Source of the DNA: Craspedostauros australis
Taxonomy: Eukaryota; Bacillariophyta; Bacillariophyceae; Mastogloiales; Achnanthaceae
Direction of reading: 5' to 3'
Assembly (NCBI GenBank): GCA_026770025.1
Contig: JAMXDE010000016.1
Location: forward strand, 1,178,001-1,242,000
DNA: 64,000 nucleotides
Part shown: in pieces, positions 54,028-64,000 of the stretch
Numbering within the stretch: position 1 is the first letter of the stretch
Layout of the letters: the number at the start of each line of letters is the position of its first letter
The notes under the pieces: model-generated
Databases searched by the model: none
What the model was told of the DNA's origin: nothing
Seen by the model: only the letters and a program-made list of their open reading frames with translations
Position numbers and translations under genes: made by a program

Positions 54028-55053
54028 CGTCGCCTATTCCCAGAATACTGTTTTTGCTGCTGTGAACGGCTGCTCGAAGTTGGAGATGAAGATGATGGAA
54101 AGTTGGCGATGTAATCTTTGGAGGATTGCAGTACTCTGGATGGGATGAGGCTGCTCCCAAAGTGTTGACAGTTGCGATGTGTTTTGTATCGCGTTTGCCT
54201 TGGGGATGATGTTGTCGTTGACGACTTGTCAAGAGTTGGTTCCTTTCTTACAAGCATGAAGCCGTTGTGATATCCGTTTGTGTGGCCAGAGTGTATGCTT
54301 CCTTCCCTCCTGCAACAACAGAGACGCGCAAGAAGAAGATGTTGCAGAATACAGTTGAGTATTCCGCGTCCTTTTCCAAGAGGATTGATTCTGTTGGCGT
54401 TTGCGGATTGGTTTCTGTGAAATGTTGGTTTTGTGGTGTTTGAGTCAGCAGAGGTAAAAATGTGGCCATTTTGGCGAGATCACCTCTGCGCGATGAACTG
54501 GAATGTACTATGTGACATACAGAGGACACCATGTTCATTGTGTTGTATTCATGTATTAAGGCAGTATAATTTCCTCCACGAGTCCAAGTTCATCTCGCCA
54601 AACAGCCTTCTCAAGGAGTCATTCGAATCAACTGGGTCATCTCGCGCAAGCGATCCAAGAACCAAAACGTCACGTTGTCGTGGGGTGACTCAACAACGTG
54701 CAACAAGCACCATGATGAGAACGGTCAAACGGACTCTCTTTGGAAGACTCGGGAAGAATCAAATCAAAAGATCACCACAGCTTCGACACCAACATCCACA
54801 CCAAAGTCCACATCCGCGTCCACGTCCACCACGTCTAGCACACCATCACAACCAGTACCAACATCACCTTTCCCGCCTCCACCCGCACTCGCACCAGAAC
54901 GAAGACAGACCCAGGAAGTCAAGAGAGAGAGGAACCAAGCAGCTTAGCACAATCAGACAAGATCCCATTCCTGAAGGTTGATCAAATCGTAACCCCAGGA
55001 CAGAGCAACGAGAAGCAAGAAGAGGAACCGCGTCAAAAGCACCAACAGGAAAG
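54028..55053. other. Divergent intergenic region
   Basis: Between the start of the 1,625-residue gene (minus) and the second NECAP-like gene (plus). CACCAACATCC-like CA-rich repeats at 54780-54900 precede the NECAP-like gene. Nothing coding recognised. Confidence 0.55.
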
Positions 55054-55992
55054 ATGGGAGATTTCGACTTGGGATTGCTGGATGACGACGCCTACAAGGT
55101 CAAGGTGCTGAGCACGAAGCTTCTCGGTATCGCGGAAGTGTTCATGTACCGATTGCCATCCAAATCGAAGTCGCCGTTCAAGTGAGTGCACGTCATGTGG
55201 AGCGCAATGGCCGATCCAGTGACAGCCTCTCCCGCACTTCCAGAACAAAGCAACGTTGCGTCTCAATGTGGAGGCATGACGTCAAGCCAGTTTAGGAATG
55301 CGGTGACTTGTGGGTGCGACGATCGGCACAAGCGGCGCCCCGCTCCATATACAGTATGCATACAATGTGTTGCAATGCCATTGTCACCTTCCTTGCTCGC
55401 CCACAGGCTTTCACAATCTCACATTGACCTTCAACTCTGCTCCTGTACCTGTCACCACTTCATCTTTTTGGGATATTTCGATTCTTCCATTGTGGTCGCA
55501 CATGCGGCATGCATTCGCATCGTATCGATGATGTACAATGAACAACGGATGATGAACGACGGATGATGAACTGCGTTGATATGTGATGCATTGTATTTTA
55601 CATAATTATTTTGCAGAGCAGAAGACTGGCCACTGACAAAGCCACTGCAATGCGTATCCTTACGAATCGAGCGGCGTGGCAACCAGCTGCTGCTGATCTT
55701 CACGTACTCCCATGACGACCAGCCCGGCAGCAAGAGCAAGTTGTTTGCACTGTGCACTGTGGACATTGTGTCGAAGGACAAGCCGATGGAGCATTACGTC
55801 GAGCCGGTGGTGGACTCCACGCGGTACTTCGTCATCCGCGTGACGGACGAGAAGGCAGGACGCGAGGCGCAGATCGGACTAGGCTTCCGCGAGCGGGAGG
55901 AGGCGGCGGATTTCCGCGCGGCGCTGTCGAAGTACGAAGCCGACATTGGCAAGGAACGGACGGAACGCGCCCAGCAGATGGCGCATCAGTGA
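55054..55992 (+). CDS. Second NECAP-like protein, short form
   Basis: Two exons: 55054-55181 and 55617-55992, intron 55182-55616 (donor GTGAGT, acceptor TTTTGCAG, phase 2), giving 167 residues. After splicing the product reads KLLGIAEVFMYRLPS, PFKAEDWPLTKPL, LRIERRGNQLLLIFTY, YVEPVVDSTRYFVIRV and IGLGFREREEAADF, the same NECAP PH-like fold as the gene 7 kb upstream and with an intron at the matching place (immediately before the conserved x-A-D/E-x-W) and same phase. It lacks the long tail and the WxxF end, stopping after QQMAHQ, so it should not bind adaptor ears in the same way. It is an old paralogue rather than a recent copy. Confidence 0.9.
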
Positions 55993-56982
55993 GATGATGT
56001 TGATGGTGGGAGGAGATATCGGCGGTCTCCTCTTTCTGGTGCGGTTGTGTGAGCTTTCGCAGATTGGCCCATGGAATATGAAGGAAGGAATGGAGGAAGA
56101 CAGGATAGAACAGGGCAAGCAACGACAAGCAATGAAGCAAGAGGGAAGAAAGGAAGCAGGTTCAACTTGTAAGAATGAATGTAGAAGTAGTCGAAGAATG
56201 GCTGTCCCATACCCGCAGCGTTGAGCACCCTCCAGAGTTGGGTGCGATTCCATCATCAACATTGAAATCGAGATGTTGGTGCCCAACCATTGTGGCTCTT
56301 CCTCTAGCTGCATGGAAATAACCGATGTCACTTTCGACATGAAATACTGGCGGTAGTTTCCAAGTTTGAAGCCTTGTTGCACCATATTTTGGAGCTGAAT
56401 TACGAGATCTGGAATTGCAAATGCAGCTAAATCGCGATTGTTGCTGCCAATTTGTTGGTGGTGCGCTTCGGCGAAAGGAACCCCAACAGAAATACAATGT
56501 ATTCCGTTGTATTTATCATTGTATACGTTGAATATTGTTGTCACGATCCGTTCAATTGGGCTGTTGGATGTGCAACTCCCATGGATGAGACGCATCACAC
56601 ATGTTGCATAATCTGTCGGTGCACGACAAAATCGAAATAAATTGTGAGGTGGGAGCATTGGTGGTGGCGACAAACGACGGAATAACGTTGTTGGCGCACA
56701 AGTGTTCTGTGGCAGCACAAAATTGAGTTTGTAACGATCGATGTTGTGTGGAGTTGCAAACTGCCGAGTGCGATCCATCCACCCACAACAATAGAAAGAG
56801 AGCAAGAAGCAGGAGCAACGACGACACCCCTGCCACACACTCTGCCAAGAGCAGTCTCCCCTCCCATCTCCCTCCATTCTCACATCAATCTCGCATCATT
56901 GAACAAACCACCATACCACTGCATACCACTCCATACGCCACAAAACACAGAGCATCCCACACCCAAAGCGAAGCTGGGCAAG
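55993..56982. other. Intergenic region holding a stop-free minus-strand island
   Basis: Region between the short NECAP-like gene and the 1,430-residue gene, both plus. The minus strand stays open through 55879-56883. See the separate entry for 56170-56760. The last 200 bp before the plus-strand gene are CA/CCA-rich. Confidence 0.4.
56170..56760 (-). other. Possible coding island or fragment, minus strand
   Basis: The minus-strand frame here has an ordinary amino-acid mix, with pieces such as FNVYNDKYNGIHCISVG, FAEAHHQQIGSNNRDLAAF and VIQLQNMVQQGFKLGNY, and no low-complexity sequence, unlike the surrounding non-coding DNA. Codon third positions are more A/T than in the neighbouring genes. No start context, splice junction or family could be assigned. 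It could be a fragment of a foreign or transposed gene, or chance. Confidence 0.25.
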
Positions 56983-59900
56983 ATGCAGGAAGGAACGGCA
57001 AACGGAACGAGAAAGAAGTCCAAGATGGCGCTCGGTTTGACGGTGGACACTGGGGCGGGGGCTGCCAAGGCCAAGCCTCAGCCGCAGCAGCACATTCGTC
57101 AGGTGGAGCAGCCGCACGTGGATCATGGCAAGGCGTCGCAGCCGCAGCAGTACCACCACCAGGCCGTCACAGTGCATGAGGTCACGCGATCATCCTCCAA
57201 CACGCAGACGTCGCCGTCGAAGAAGAATGCTGCACAGAGCAGACCGAATCTGAGGGTGGACACCGGCGTCGCAGCACCGACTCCCGAGGCAGAGGAAGGA
57301 CAGGAGGCTCTCTGGGTGGAGCACGAGCTTCAGGAGAACGATCAGGGCCACGACAATGGGGACAATAAGGACGGCGATGGCGTTGACGCCTCAGAAGCTC
57401 AGCAGCAGTCCAGCGCGGATGGCAAGGCAGGGGGCAAGAAGTCGCTCTTCAAGGGTCTTCGCAAGAAGGCATCCGCGGCCATCAACGGAAAGCCAAAGGG
57501 CTCCGCGAAGCCGGATGCCGCCAACGCGGCCAAGCCAGACAAGCTCACCAAGTCGCCATCCAAAGCGAAGGCAACCGCAAAGGCAAGCACGAAGACCACC
57601 AAAAGAGCCGTCGTCTTGCTCCCAACAGTCGCCGACGTGCAGAGCAGCAACAGATCCACACCGCGAAGCGTCCAACGAGAGGCGGCGCTCAACATGGTCA
57701 AGGCGCGCAAGCTGCTGCATCAGGCGCTCACCGTCAATGGCACGCCGCGATTGCAGGACTCCAACGAGCTGGTCCGAAACGCGTTCCACCATGCCAAGGC
57801 AGCACGCATGCTCATCGCCAACGCGGCCATCATTGATGTTGATACCTCCACCAGAACTGCCAACAAAGGCTACAACAACAGAGACAACAACAGAGACAAC
57901 AGCAACAGAGACAACAACAACAATGGCAAGGGCAAGAACAATCGGCCAAAGACCAATGCCAAGGTCAGCAGCAACAGCGGCAGCAATAGCAACGGAGACA
58001 TTCCGGAGTTGGAAACGGCCATGTCCGACTTGACGATGAAGGGAACGGCCGCTGCATTCCAGGCGCAGCGCATCGTCTATTCCAATCCCATGCCAGCTGT
58101 GGATGGTGACGACGCCGCATCGACGGGTGCCATCAAGCTTTCCAAAAAGAGCAAGAACAAGAACAAGGGCAGAACCAGGCCGAATCATGCCATCAGTGGC
58201 AGCACCAACGGAAGCAGCACCAACGGCTACTCTCACGCCACGGATGATACCGGATCGACCGGAGGCAAAACCATCTCGGATGACACCACCAGAGTGGCAA
58301 AGAACATCAGGAGGGGTGCTGCCAGAAACCATGCCACAAGCGCAAGCACAAATGCAAGCACAAATGCAAGCACAAATACAAGTGCATACACTTCCACTAC
58401 GGCCACCATCGACAACAGAAATCTCACCATCAACAATAGCATCAGCACCAGTATCAGCACCAGCACCAGCAATGATGAGAACAGCCACTCGCAGGCCGTC
58501 GTCACCAATCCCATGCGATGGAGGTACCTCAAGGGCGAGGTGCCCGCCGCAGCTGGTACGGTCACTGCTGCCACGGTCGGTCTCTTCCAGACCGCCGACC
58601 AGTACGCCGGCATGGCAAAGCAGTACCTGGAGAGCATCCTGCCAAAGGGTCTGGATCTAAGACAGCTTCTCGAAAAGAACATGCTCAGCCAGGACGACGA
58701 GGATGACGACGAGGACGACGAGGACGAGGACTACGCTGCCTACTACGACGACGACGATGATGACCACGACATGTCCACGCTGGGTTTCAACCAATCATTC
58801 GAGCACAATTCGGCTCTCCAAGTGCTCCCGGCCATTCCTCCCAATCCCTCGCCCCAGAATGGCATGGCCTCGGACGTCATGTCCATGTCCAGCCTCAACG
58901 AGATCCTCGATGGTCCCGGCGCTTCGGATGCAAAGAGTCCCGCCGTTGCGACCAACAACACAACGCAAAAGCGATCGCCACGTCGGGCCATTCCCTTTGT
59001 GGGCGTCCCGAGCAACGCCAGCAACAAAGTCGGCGCCAAGTCTCCCAAGTCGCCGACGTCTCCCTCCAAACGATCTGGATGGTTGTCGTGGAAGAACAAC
59101 GCCAAGAACGCCCGTGATGCTAATGGTGGCGACGCCATCAGAGCAACGACCACGTCCAAGAGCGCGGACATGGACAAGTACGTCTCCAGTTCGGAACTCG
59201 AAGAGCACCGCAGTGTCACGATCGGCCAGGATGAAGAATTCGCCATCGATCGCAACGGCGAGGACATCGACGAATTGTCATCGACGCATGACCCACGTGA
59301 TGCCAAGTACGTCCAAGCTGACGAGTACATGGAGGAGCATCTCAAGGACAGCATCGTGGCCTTGGAGGCGAGCGAGGGTTCCCTCCTGGCCATACCTCGA
59401 AACAAGGCCGCCAGGGCTGGACGTCGCAAGAATCAGCAGCATCTGACACATGGTGGCATTGACGAAGACGAGGACGGCAGCGTCGCATCCATGCGGTCAC
59501 TGCGTCAACAGCGTGAACTCTCACGACAGCCCACCTTCATCAAGGCACCCCAGGGCATCCCGCCGGAAGTCCTCGCGCAGAAGTCGTGGGAACACATCAT
59601 GCAGACCGAGAGCGCGAAAGAGGCGGAGCCAGTTAGCGCACCTGATGCCGGAATGCAACCAGAAGAAGAGAAGAAGGAAGATGTGCCGGATCACACCACT
59701 GGCAGTGCCAACCATGACATTGCCAAGAGCAAACGAACGAATACGACCACTACCACGAAGGAGAGCAAGAAGTTCCGACTGTTCCAAGGTTGGAACAAGG
59801 GATCATCCAACAAGGCGACCGATGGCGCTGACGGGGCTGGCAAGAAGGCGAAGCAGAACAAGAAGTCCGCTAAATCCAAGGCCCAACAACAGCAGCCGCC

Positions 59901-61275
59901 ACGGAAGAACGGACAGGAAGCCACCATCCAACTTCGTGCCATTGAGAACATCGATGAAAGCGAGGCTTCGCAGCTGCACGATGATATACCCCGGTTGCAA
60001 TCCAGATCATTTGGGACAGCTGATGGGAGTGAGTCCAAGCAGGGCGACCGGTATGCTATCGGAGCTCCAACGCCAAATGCACCCGATGGAACACGATCAA
60101 TGACGAGCGCCTCCGCACCCGTTGCTGCCGATGCTCTTAACAACGAGACTGCTATCGTCTCGGTGACATCCAAGTCAGACGAAGCAGAAGAAGCCGGAGC
60201 GAAGGAGAGCATGTCACCTGACTCAATGCCAACGCGCACTAGTGCACCAGCGAGTGCAACTGCTGTGCCCTCAACAGCAGGAAAGGCAAAGCAGCAGACG
60301 AAGCAAGGCCAATCTACCAGCATCAATCAAACGCCATCGAAATCTGCCGCGCTGGGAGCAGCAGCAAAGAACAAAGCGAACAGTTCCCACAGCAAGACCA
60401 CATCCAAGGTGGCTGCAAAGAAGTCAGCCAAGAAGCAGCAAGGCAAGAAGAGCAAGGAGAATGGCGCGACACCTCAAAAGCGCGGTCTGTTCAGCCGCTT
60501 CGGGCGCAAGCCAAAGTCGGAGAGCGACAAGGTGGAGGATGCCATGAAGAGCGCATCGAAGATGGCAGGAGAGGCCAACGGCAATGCGGAAACTGCACCG
60601 CTGACTTTGCGAAAGGCCGACAGCCAAGACATCGCATTGAAGCAGACAGAATCCGAGATGCGGCCAGGAACGGAAGTCGTCCAGCCAGGCAACGAGACCG
60701 CGGAACGTGCCCTGCTTGCAGGAGCACAAATGGCCGGCGAGGACAATGACAATGCTGAGATGGCGCCGATGTTTTACGAAAACGCAACGCCGAAGAGCGG
60801 ATTGACGGGTGTGTCTCCATCGCACCAAATGATGATCCAGCAACAGAAGCAGCAGCAGCAGCAGGCCTCCTACAATCACATCTCCGGCAGTCGAAGCAGT
60901 GACAGCCACACCAACACGAACAGCCACAGCATGTCACCGTCGACTGCCGGTTCAAAGAGCACCGATTCTAGCCGTGAGAATCGTCCAATGTTGGGAAGTC
61001 AAACCATGACGAGCACAAGCCCCAACCAAAAGAGCGTCGGCACCGGCACGAAGGCAAAGGCAATTGAAGCACCTGGCCTTTCTCCACTGGCCGAACGCAA
61101 CATCCCGCAGCGCCGACAAGCTGCCGACCCCGATGGCACATCCTCGAAGGTGTACAGCAAGCGAGCCTCTGGCACGGCCGCAGCACCAACCCCACGAAAG
61201 CCGGCATACGACAACGACTTTGATGATGACCGGTCGCACCAAAAATCCATCACACAGAGATTGTACAGCGCATAA
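56983..61275 (+). CDS. 1,430-residue disordered protein with repeated basic-aromatic motifs, unrecognised
   Basis: A single uninterrupted frame; the start is taken at 56983 (AAGATGCAGG) because the 79 residues before it are compositionally non-coding. The protein is Lys/Ala/Ser/Asn-rich and disordered. Four short basic-aromatic patches recur: KKSLFKGLRKKAS (about residue 152), KRSGWLSWKNNAK (about 695), KKFRLFQGWNKGS (about 929) and KRGLFSRFGRKPKS (about 1,166). One ordered-looking stretch is VQREAALNMVKARKLLHQAL to AFHHAKAARMLIANAA (about 230-285), helical, and another RWRYLKGEVPAAAGTVTAAT to QYLESILPKGLDLRQLLEKN (about 507-560), followed by an Asp/Glu run. Near the C-terminus MAGEANGNAETAP and MAGEDNDNAEMAP form an internal repeat. 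No catalytic domain recognised. Confidence 0.7.
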   Translation: MQEGTANGTRKKSKMALGLTVDTGAGAAKAKPQPQQHIRQVEQPHVDHGKASQPQQYHHQAVTVHEVTRSSSNTQTSPSKKNAAQSRPNLRVDTGVAAPTPEAEEGQEALWVEHELQENDQGHDNGDNKDGDGVDASEAQQQSSADGKAGGKKSLFKGLRKKASAAINGKPKGSAKPDAANAAKPDKLTKSPSKAKATAKASTKTTKRAVVLLPTVADVQSSNRSTPRSVQREAALNMVKARKLLHQALTVNGTPRLQDSNELVRNAFHHAKAARMLIANAAIIDVDTSTRTANKGYNNRDNNRDNSNRDNNNNGKGKNNRPKTNAKVSSNSGSNSNGDIPELETAMSDLTMKGTAAAFQAQRIVYSNPMPAVDGDDAASTGAIKLSKKSKNKNKGRTRPNHAISGSTNGSSTNGYSHATDDTGSTGGKTISDDTTRVAKNIRRGAARNHATSASTNASTNASTNTSAYTSTTATIDNRNLTINNSISTSISTSTSNDENSHSQAVVTNPMRWRYLKGEVPAAAGTVTAATVGLFQTADQYAGMAKQYLESILPKGLDLRQLLEKNMLSQDDEDDDEDDEDEDYAAYYDDDDDDHDMSTLGFNQSFEHNSALQVLPAIPPNPSPQNGMASDVMSMSSLNEILDGPGASDAKSPAVATNNTTQKRSPRRAIPFVGVPSNASNKVGAKSPKSPTSPSKRSGWLSWKNNAKNARDANGGDAIRATTTSKSADMDKYVSSSELEEHRSVTIGQDEEFAIDRNGEDIDELSSTHDPRDAKYVQADEYMEEHLKDSIVALEASEGSLLAIPRNKAARAGRRKNQQHLTHGGIDEDEDGSVASMRSLRQQRELSRQPTFIKAPQGIPPEVLAQKSWEHIMQTESAKEAEPVSAPDAGMQPEEEKKEDVPDHTTGSANHDIAKSKRTNTTTTTKESKKFRLFQGWNKGSSNKATDGADGAGKKAKQNKKSAKSKAQQQQPPRKNGQEATIQLRAIENIDESEASQLHDDIPRLQSRSFGTADGSESKQGDRYAIGAPTPNAPDGTRSMTSASAPVAADALNNETAIVSVTSKSDEAEEAGAKESMSPDSMPTRTSAPASATAVPSTAGKAKQQTKQGQSTSINQTPSKSAALGAAAKNKANSSHSKTTSKVAAKKSAKKQQGKKSKENGATPQKRGLFSRFGRKPKSESDKVEDAMKSASKMAGEANGNAETAPLTLRKADSQDIALKQTESEMRPGTEVVQPGNETAERALLAGAQMAGEDNDNAEMAPMFYENATPKSGLTGVSPSHQMMIQQQKQQQQQASYNHISGSRSSDSHTNTNSHSMSPSTAGSKSTDSSRENRPMLGSQTMTSTSPNQKSVGTGTKAKAIEAPGLSPLAERNIPQRRQAADPDGTSSKVYSKRASGTAAAPTPRKPAYDNDFDDDRSHQKSITQRLYSA

Positions 61276-61816
61276 AGCCATTCAAAGTGGCATGCAAGGA
61301 GGAGGGGACGTCCTGGCACAAGTGTGCCATGGATTCACACAAACTATTCTAATACTGTATTGTATGTCCGCACAATGCTAAGACAGCATAACCCAACACA
61401 AAACAGCACAATATAGTACGAGGAGTAAAGGAATAAAAGCAGCAGCTGTACGCATGGTCAACATCTCGCACTATTCCTGTGTCTGTGAATAATCTGGTCT
61501 GAACGTGTTGGAAATGTTGCGATGTCCAATTCTTTCTCTAGACAGATGGGACAGTCTAAAGACGCATTGACAAAATCTTCAAAACAAAAACGGATGACGT
61601 TGTTGTTGTGGGACAGGCGATCCATGCAACAGCAACAAGCCGATGAATGTCATCATTCGTTGATCACAACACAATACCAACGCTTGTCGAGCAAGCCACT
61701 CTACAAATACACACTTGTCCCATCACAACACAGCATACCATCGCACCGCAAGATCATCAACGCACGCTCCCGACAATCCATCCAAGGCCTCTACCCAAAC
61801 GATTACACGTACAGAC
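61276..61816. other. Intergenic region
   Basis: Plus-strand 3' flank of the 1,430-residue gene and 5' flank of the PDZ protein gene. Nothing coding recognised. Confidence 0.55.
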
Positions 61817-62566
61817 ATGAAAAGGGCAATGCTGCTATCCATCACGACATGCCTGCTCTCCCTGGGATACCTGAACGGTGCCCATGGCTTCGCCGTTGTA
61901 TCTCAATCACTCAGGATACAACACCCACCACAACAGCGGCAACGACAGTTGTCGATGGCGTTGGGTGATTTCACTGTGGAACTGGAGAAGCCACTGGGCA
62001 TTGTGCTCGAGGAATGTGAGGCAGGTTCGGCATCGGGCGTTCAAATCGCATCGTTGGTCAAGGATGGTACCGCCGCCAACAGCGGCCAGGTTGCGTCGGG
62101 CGAAGTCCTCCTGGCCATCCAAGACACGGACGTCTCGACGTCAGGATTCGACAGCGTCATGGATCTGTTGGTGGAAGCCGAGAGTCCTGTCACCCTCACC
62201 ATGAGCGACGGATTGGGCCGCATGGACATTGCCAACAACCTGCTGAAACGATTGACGCCGCAGCAGGCCATGCTGACGGACTCCGTCGTGCGGGCGGCAG
62301 TCAAGGCCGTGCGCAAAAGCCAACGGCTGGGGGATCTGCTGCGAGTGGAGATCATCATCGGTTCTGGTTTTCGCGACGACGATACCAAATGCCTGGTTCG
62401 CTTCTTTGCCATCTTCTCGACGGATGGCGGAGTCACGACGTACAGCTGCAACGTGTCGGCGACAGGGGTTGTCATGGAGGACGGGAGCATCGATGTCGTG
62501 GCCTTGTCATGCGCCAAAGACGAAGGTCTTGGTCAGACCATCGATCTGATAGTGGAGGACGCTTGA
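61817..62566 (+). CDS. Plastid-type PDZ-domain protein
   Basis: A 249-residue single-exon protein starting at MKRAMLLSITTCLLSLG (61817); the frame is open further upstream but only this Met gives a clean signal peptide. The cleavage region GAHGFAVVSQSL has Phe right after the predicted site, the ASAFAP-like motif of complex plastids, followed by a Gln/Arg-rich transit-like stretch. Residues about 50-120 form a PDZ fold: KPLGIVLEE, VQIASLVKDGTAANSG, ASGEVLLAIQDTDV and SPVTLTMSDG. The C-terminal 100 residues (LLRVEIIIGSGFRDDDTKCL onward) look beta-rich but are unassigned. Likely a stromal or lumenal scaffold in the plastid; the partner is unknown. Confidence 0.75.
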   Translation: MKRAMLLSITTCLLSLGYLNGAHGFAVVSQSLRIQHPPQQRQRQLSMALGDFTVELEKPLGIVLEECEAGSASGVQIASLVKDGTAANSGQVASGEVLLAIQDTDVSTSGFDSVMDLLVEAESPVTLTMSDGLGRMDIANNLLKRLTPQQAMLTDSVVRAAVKAVRKSQRLGDLLRVEIIIGSGFRDDDTKCLVRFFAIFSTDGGVTTYSCNVSATGVVMEDGSIDVVALSCAKDEGLGQTIDLIVEDA

Positions 62567-63942
62567 ATCCATCGCCACGATGTGCCACACGTTGGAGTGT
62601 ACAAGCACAAGTACACGTACATGTGAGGGCTCCTCGAAGAAACCGACGTGAACAAGTATAATACAATAGAAGAAACAAACCAAGTGACCTGAGCTGAAAG
62701 CGAGCTCGTTCATGAGCGCGAAAGGGCCGATGCCATTCTATGTACGGCACGAGATGTTTTGTTGACAATCGACGTCACGGTTGCCGCAAGCTGCAACTCA
62801 CACGATGCGTTGGGGCCTCTCTGCAGCGTACTCTACCTTCATGTCGCAAGTCTAAATGGTCATCTCCAAACTCCAAATAAGGACTATTTCAGTCACCAAT
62901 GGTGAACAATCCGGATGTCTGTGAACGTGACAAAAAGGAACACGGTTCACATTCTTGGTGTTCTCATCCAAATTTTTGATGGCCAGAAGGACAAAATTGT
63001 CTTGTGCTGAACAGGCACAACTCCGACGAGGAAGAACCCGTTTCTCTCGCTCTCTCTGTGTGTGGGTGGGTGGATGTTCCTCGAGTTCGTGTTGTTGCCT
63101 TCTCATGTCCTGTTCCTCCTCCTGTTCCTCCTTTCTGCTGTTCATCAGGTGGCGGGTGTCGATCTTTGCACGATCGTGCATCTGTTCGTTTCCACTCCGC
63201 TCCGTACGTATCTTCAGCGCGCACATCCCATGCTCGGCACAGAGAGGGCGAAAGAAGCTCTTCGCGCCAGTCACAAAACTCGGGCAAGACAACCAACAAC
63301 CGCCCACATCTCAGTCATAAAACACACAAGCAGCATCTGCCTGAAGGAACCTGCTCCCATCGCCGCCAGCGCCATCACCGTCCAAACGTCTTCTTGAGGA
63401 CCCCTCGGTATGTCAACTGCTTCTGGATTGGTCCGTTGATGTGTCGTCCGGGTTCGGGTGGTGAATCTTCATGTCAGTGCTCGACACCGCCAGATGGCCA
63501 TTCTCGTTGCATCGAGAGAGCACCATGAACAACGCCGTATCTCCTGCTGTGTTGAGCGTGGGAGTTGCGCCGTCGATGCTCTCATGGTTTGACTGTTCTG
63601 ATCTTGGCGCCGGTGACGCTTTCGCCCTTTGACTCTCCCCAACCAGTTGCGTGGTCCAAGCGGACGAAGAGTGGCTGGGGGCTGAGTCAGAGTAGCAAAG
63701 GCGCAACCACGCACACACACAAATACAAGACGGTGCCGGAATCATCTTCACCTTCACTCCAACTATACCATTCCATACTGCTTCGAGTACCCTCTCCGTC
63801 CGCAATTGCGTCTGATTTCCCAGAGAGCTCACCACTACGCGTCCGCACATACACCCACACACCTTCCTCTCTCACCTCACAAAAGCAACAGAAGCCAGCA
63901 AGGTCACAACTGATCCCAATTTCAAGCAACTCCATCACCAAC
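62567..63942. other. Intergenic region, about 1.4 kb
   Basis: Between the PDZ gene and the gene starting at the right edge. It has CTCCTGTTCCTCC repeats near 63110-63140 and a CACACACACA stretch near 63710. Open frames are Cys/Arg-rich and judged non-coding. Confidence 0.5.
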
Positions 63943-64000
63943 ATGCTCTTCTCCCAAAACAACAGACTCAGCTGGTTGCTGTTTGTTGCGGCAACAGCAG
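63943..64000 (+). CDS. Start of a secreted or targeted protein, cut by the window edge
   Basis: ATG at 63943 in ACCAACATGC context opens MLFSQNNRLSWLLFVAATA, a basic n-region followed by a hydrophobic core ending in small residues, which is a typical signal peptide. The rest lies beyond the window, so nothing can be said of its function. Confidence 0.5.
   Translation, partial: MLFSQNNRLSWLLFVAATA

Noticed and set aside
1-64000. Search by eye for tRNA, rRNA and CRISPR repeats
   Set aside because: No TPsiC-arm consensus in a cloverleaf context, no rRNA-like conserved block and no regularly spaced repeats were noticed; a tRNAscan/Infernal run would settle it.

Overview
This window is nuclear DNA of a eukaryote, most likely a photosynthetic stramenopile and probably a diatom. 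The evidence is spliceosomal introns of about 200-570 bp with GT..AG ends, several proteins whose signal peptide is followed by an ASAFAP-like Phe motif (the leader type of red-alga-derived secondary plastids), and very long serine/asparagine/glutamine/aspartate-rich open frames of the kind common in diatoms. Genus and species cannot be told from the sequence alone. No rRNA, tRNA, CRISPR array or prokaryotic operon was recognised.

Left third (1-19.5 kb): a secreted endonuclease I with a lamin-tail-like C-terminus (minus strand, runs off the left edge); a family-16 methyltransferase with a plastid-type leader; a three-exon insulin-degrading-enzyme-type M16 peptidase, also with a leader; an unrecognised gene with a weak P-loop-like segment; a MATE transporter; a four-helix membrane protein with a long acidic/tyrosine-rich tail; and the DNA polymerase delta subunit POLD3/Cdc27 with its PCNA-binding box. 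Middle (19.8-46 kb): a 2,750-residue unrecognised protein, a minimal HMG-box protein split over two exons, PEX11, a membrane/coiled-coil protein, a three-exon nuclease in which a Mut7-C ribonuclease domain is nested inside an EEP (CCR4/Angel-type) fold, a gag-like retroelement fossil, a 1,056-residue protein with a C2-like N-terminus, and a TLC-domain membrane protein. Right third (46-64 kb): an acidic protein, two NECAP-type endocytic adaptor paralogues that flank a 1,625-residue disordered protein, a 1,430-residue disordered protein, a plastid-type PDZ protein, and the first codons of a secreted protein at the right edge.

Genes lie on both strands as convergent and divergent pairs with 0.2-1.9 kb between them. 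There is no obvious single pathway; the set reads as ordinary chromosome: DNA replication (POLD3), chromatin (HMG), RNA turnover (EEP/Mut7-C), proteolysis, endocytosis (NECAP), peroxisome division (PEX11), lipid/membrane (TLC), transport (MATE) and plastid functions. The most unusual items are the nested EEP/Mut7-C nuclease, the group of giant disordered proteins carrying repeated basic-aromatic motifs, the nearby NECAP pair, and a stop-free island near 56.2-56.75 kb.

Exon boundaries were found by eye from splice signals, reading phase and expected family sequence. No alignment or database search was run.
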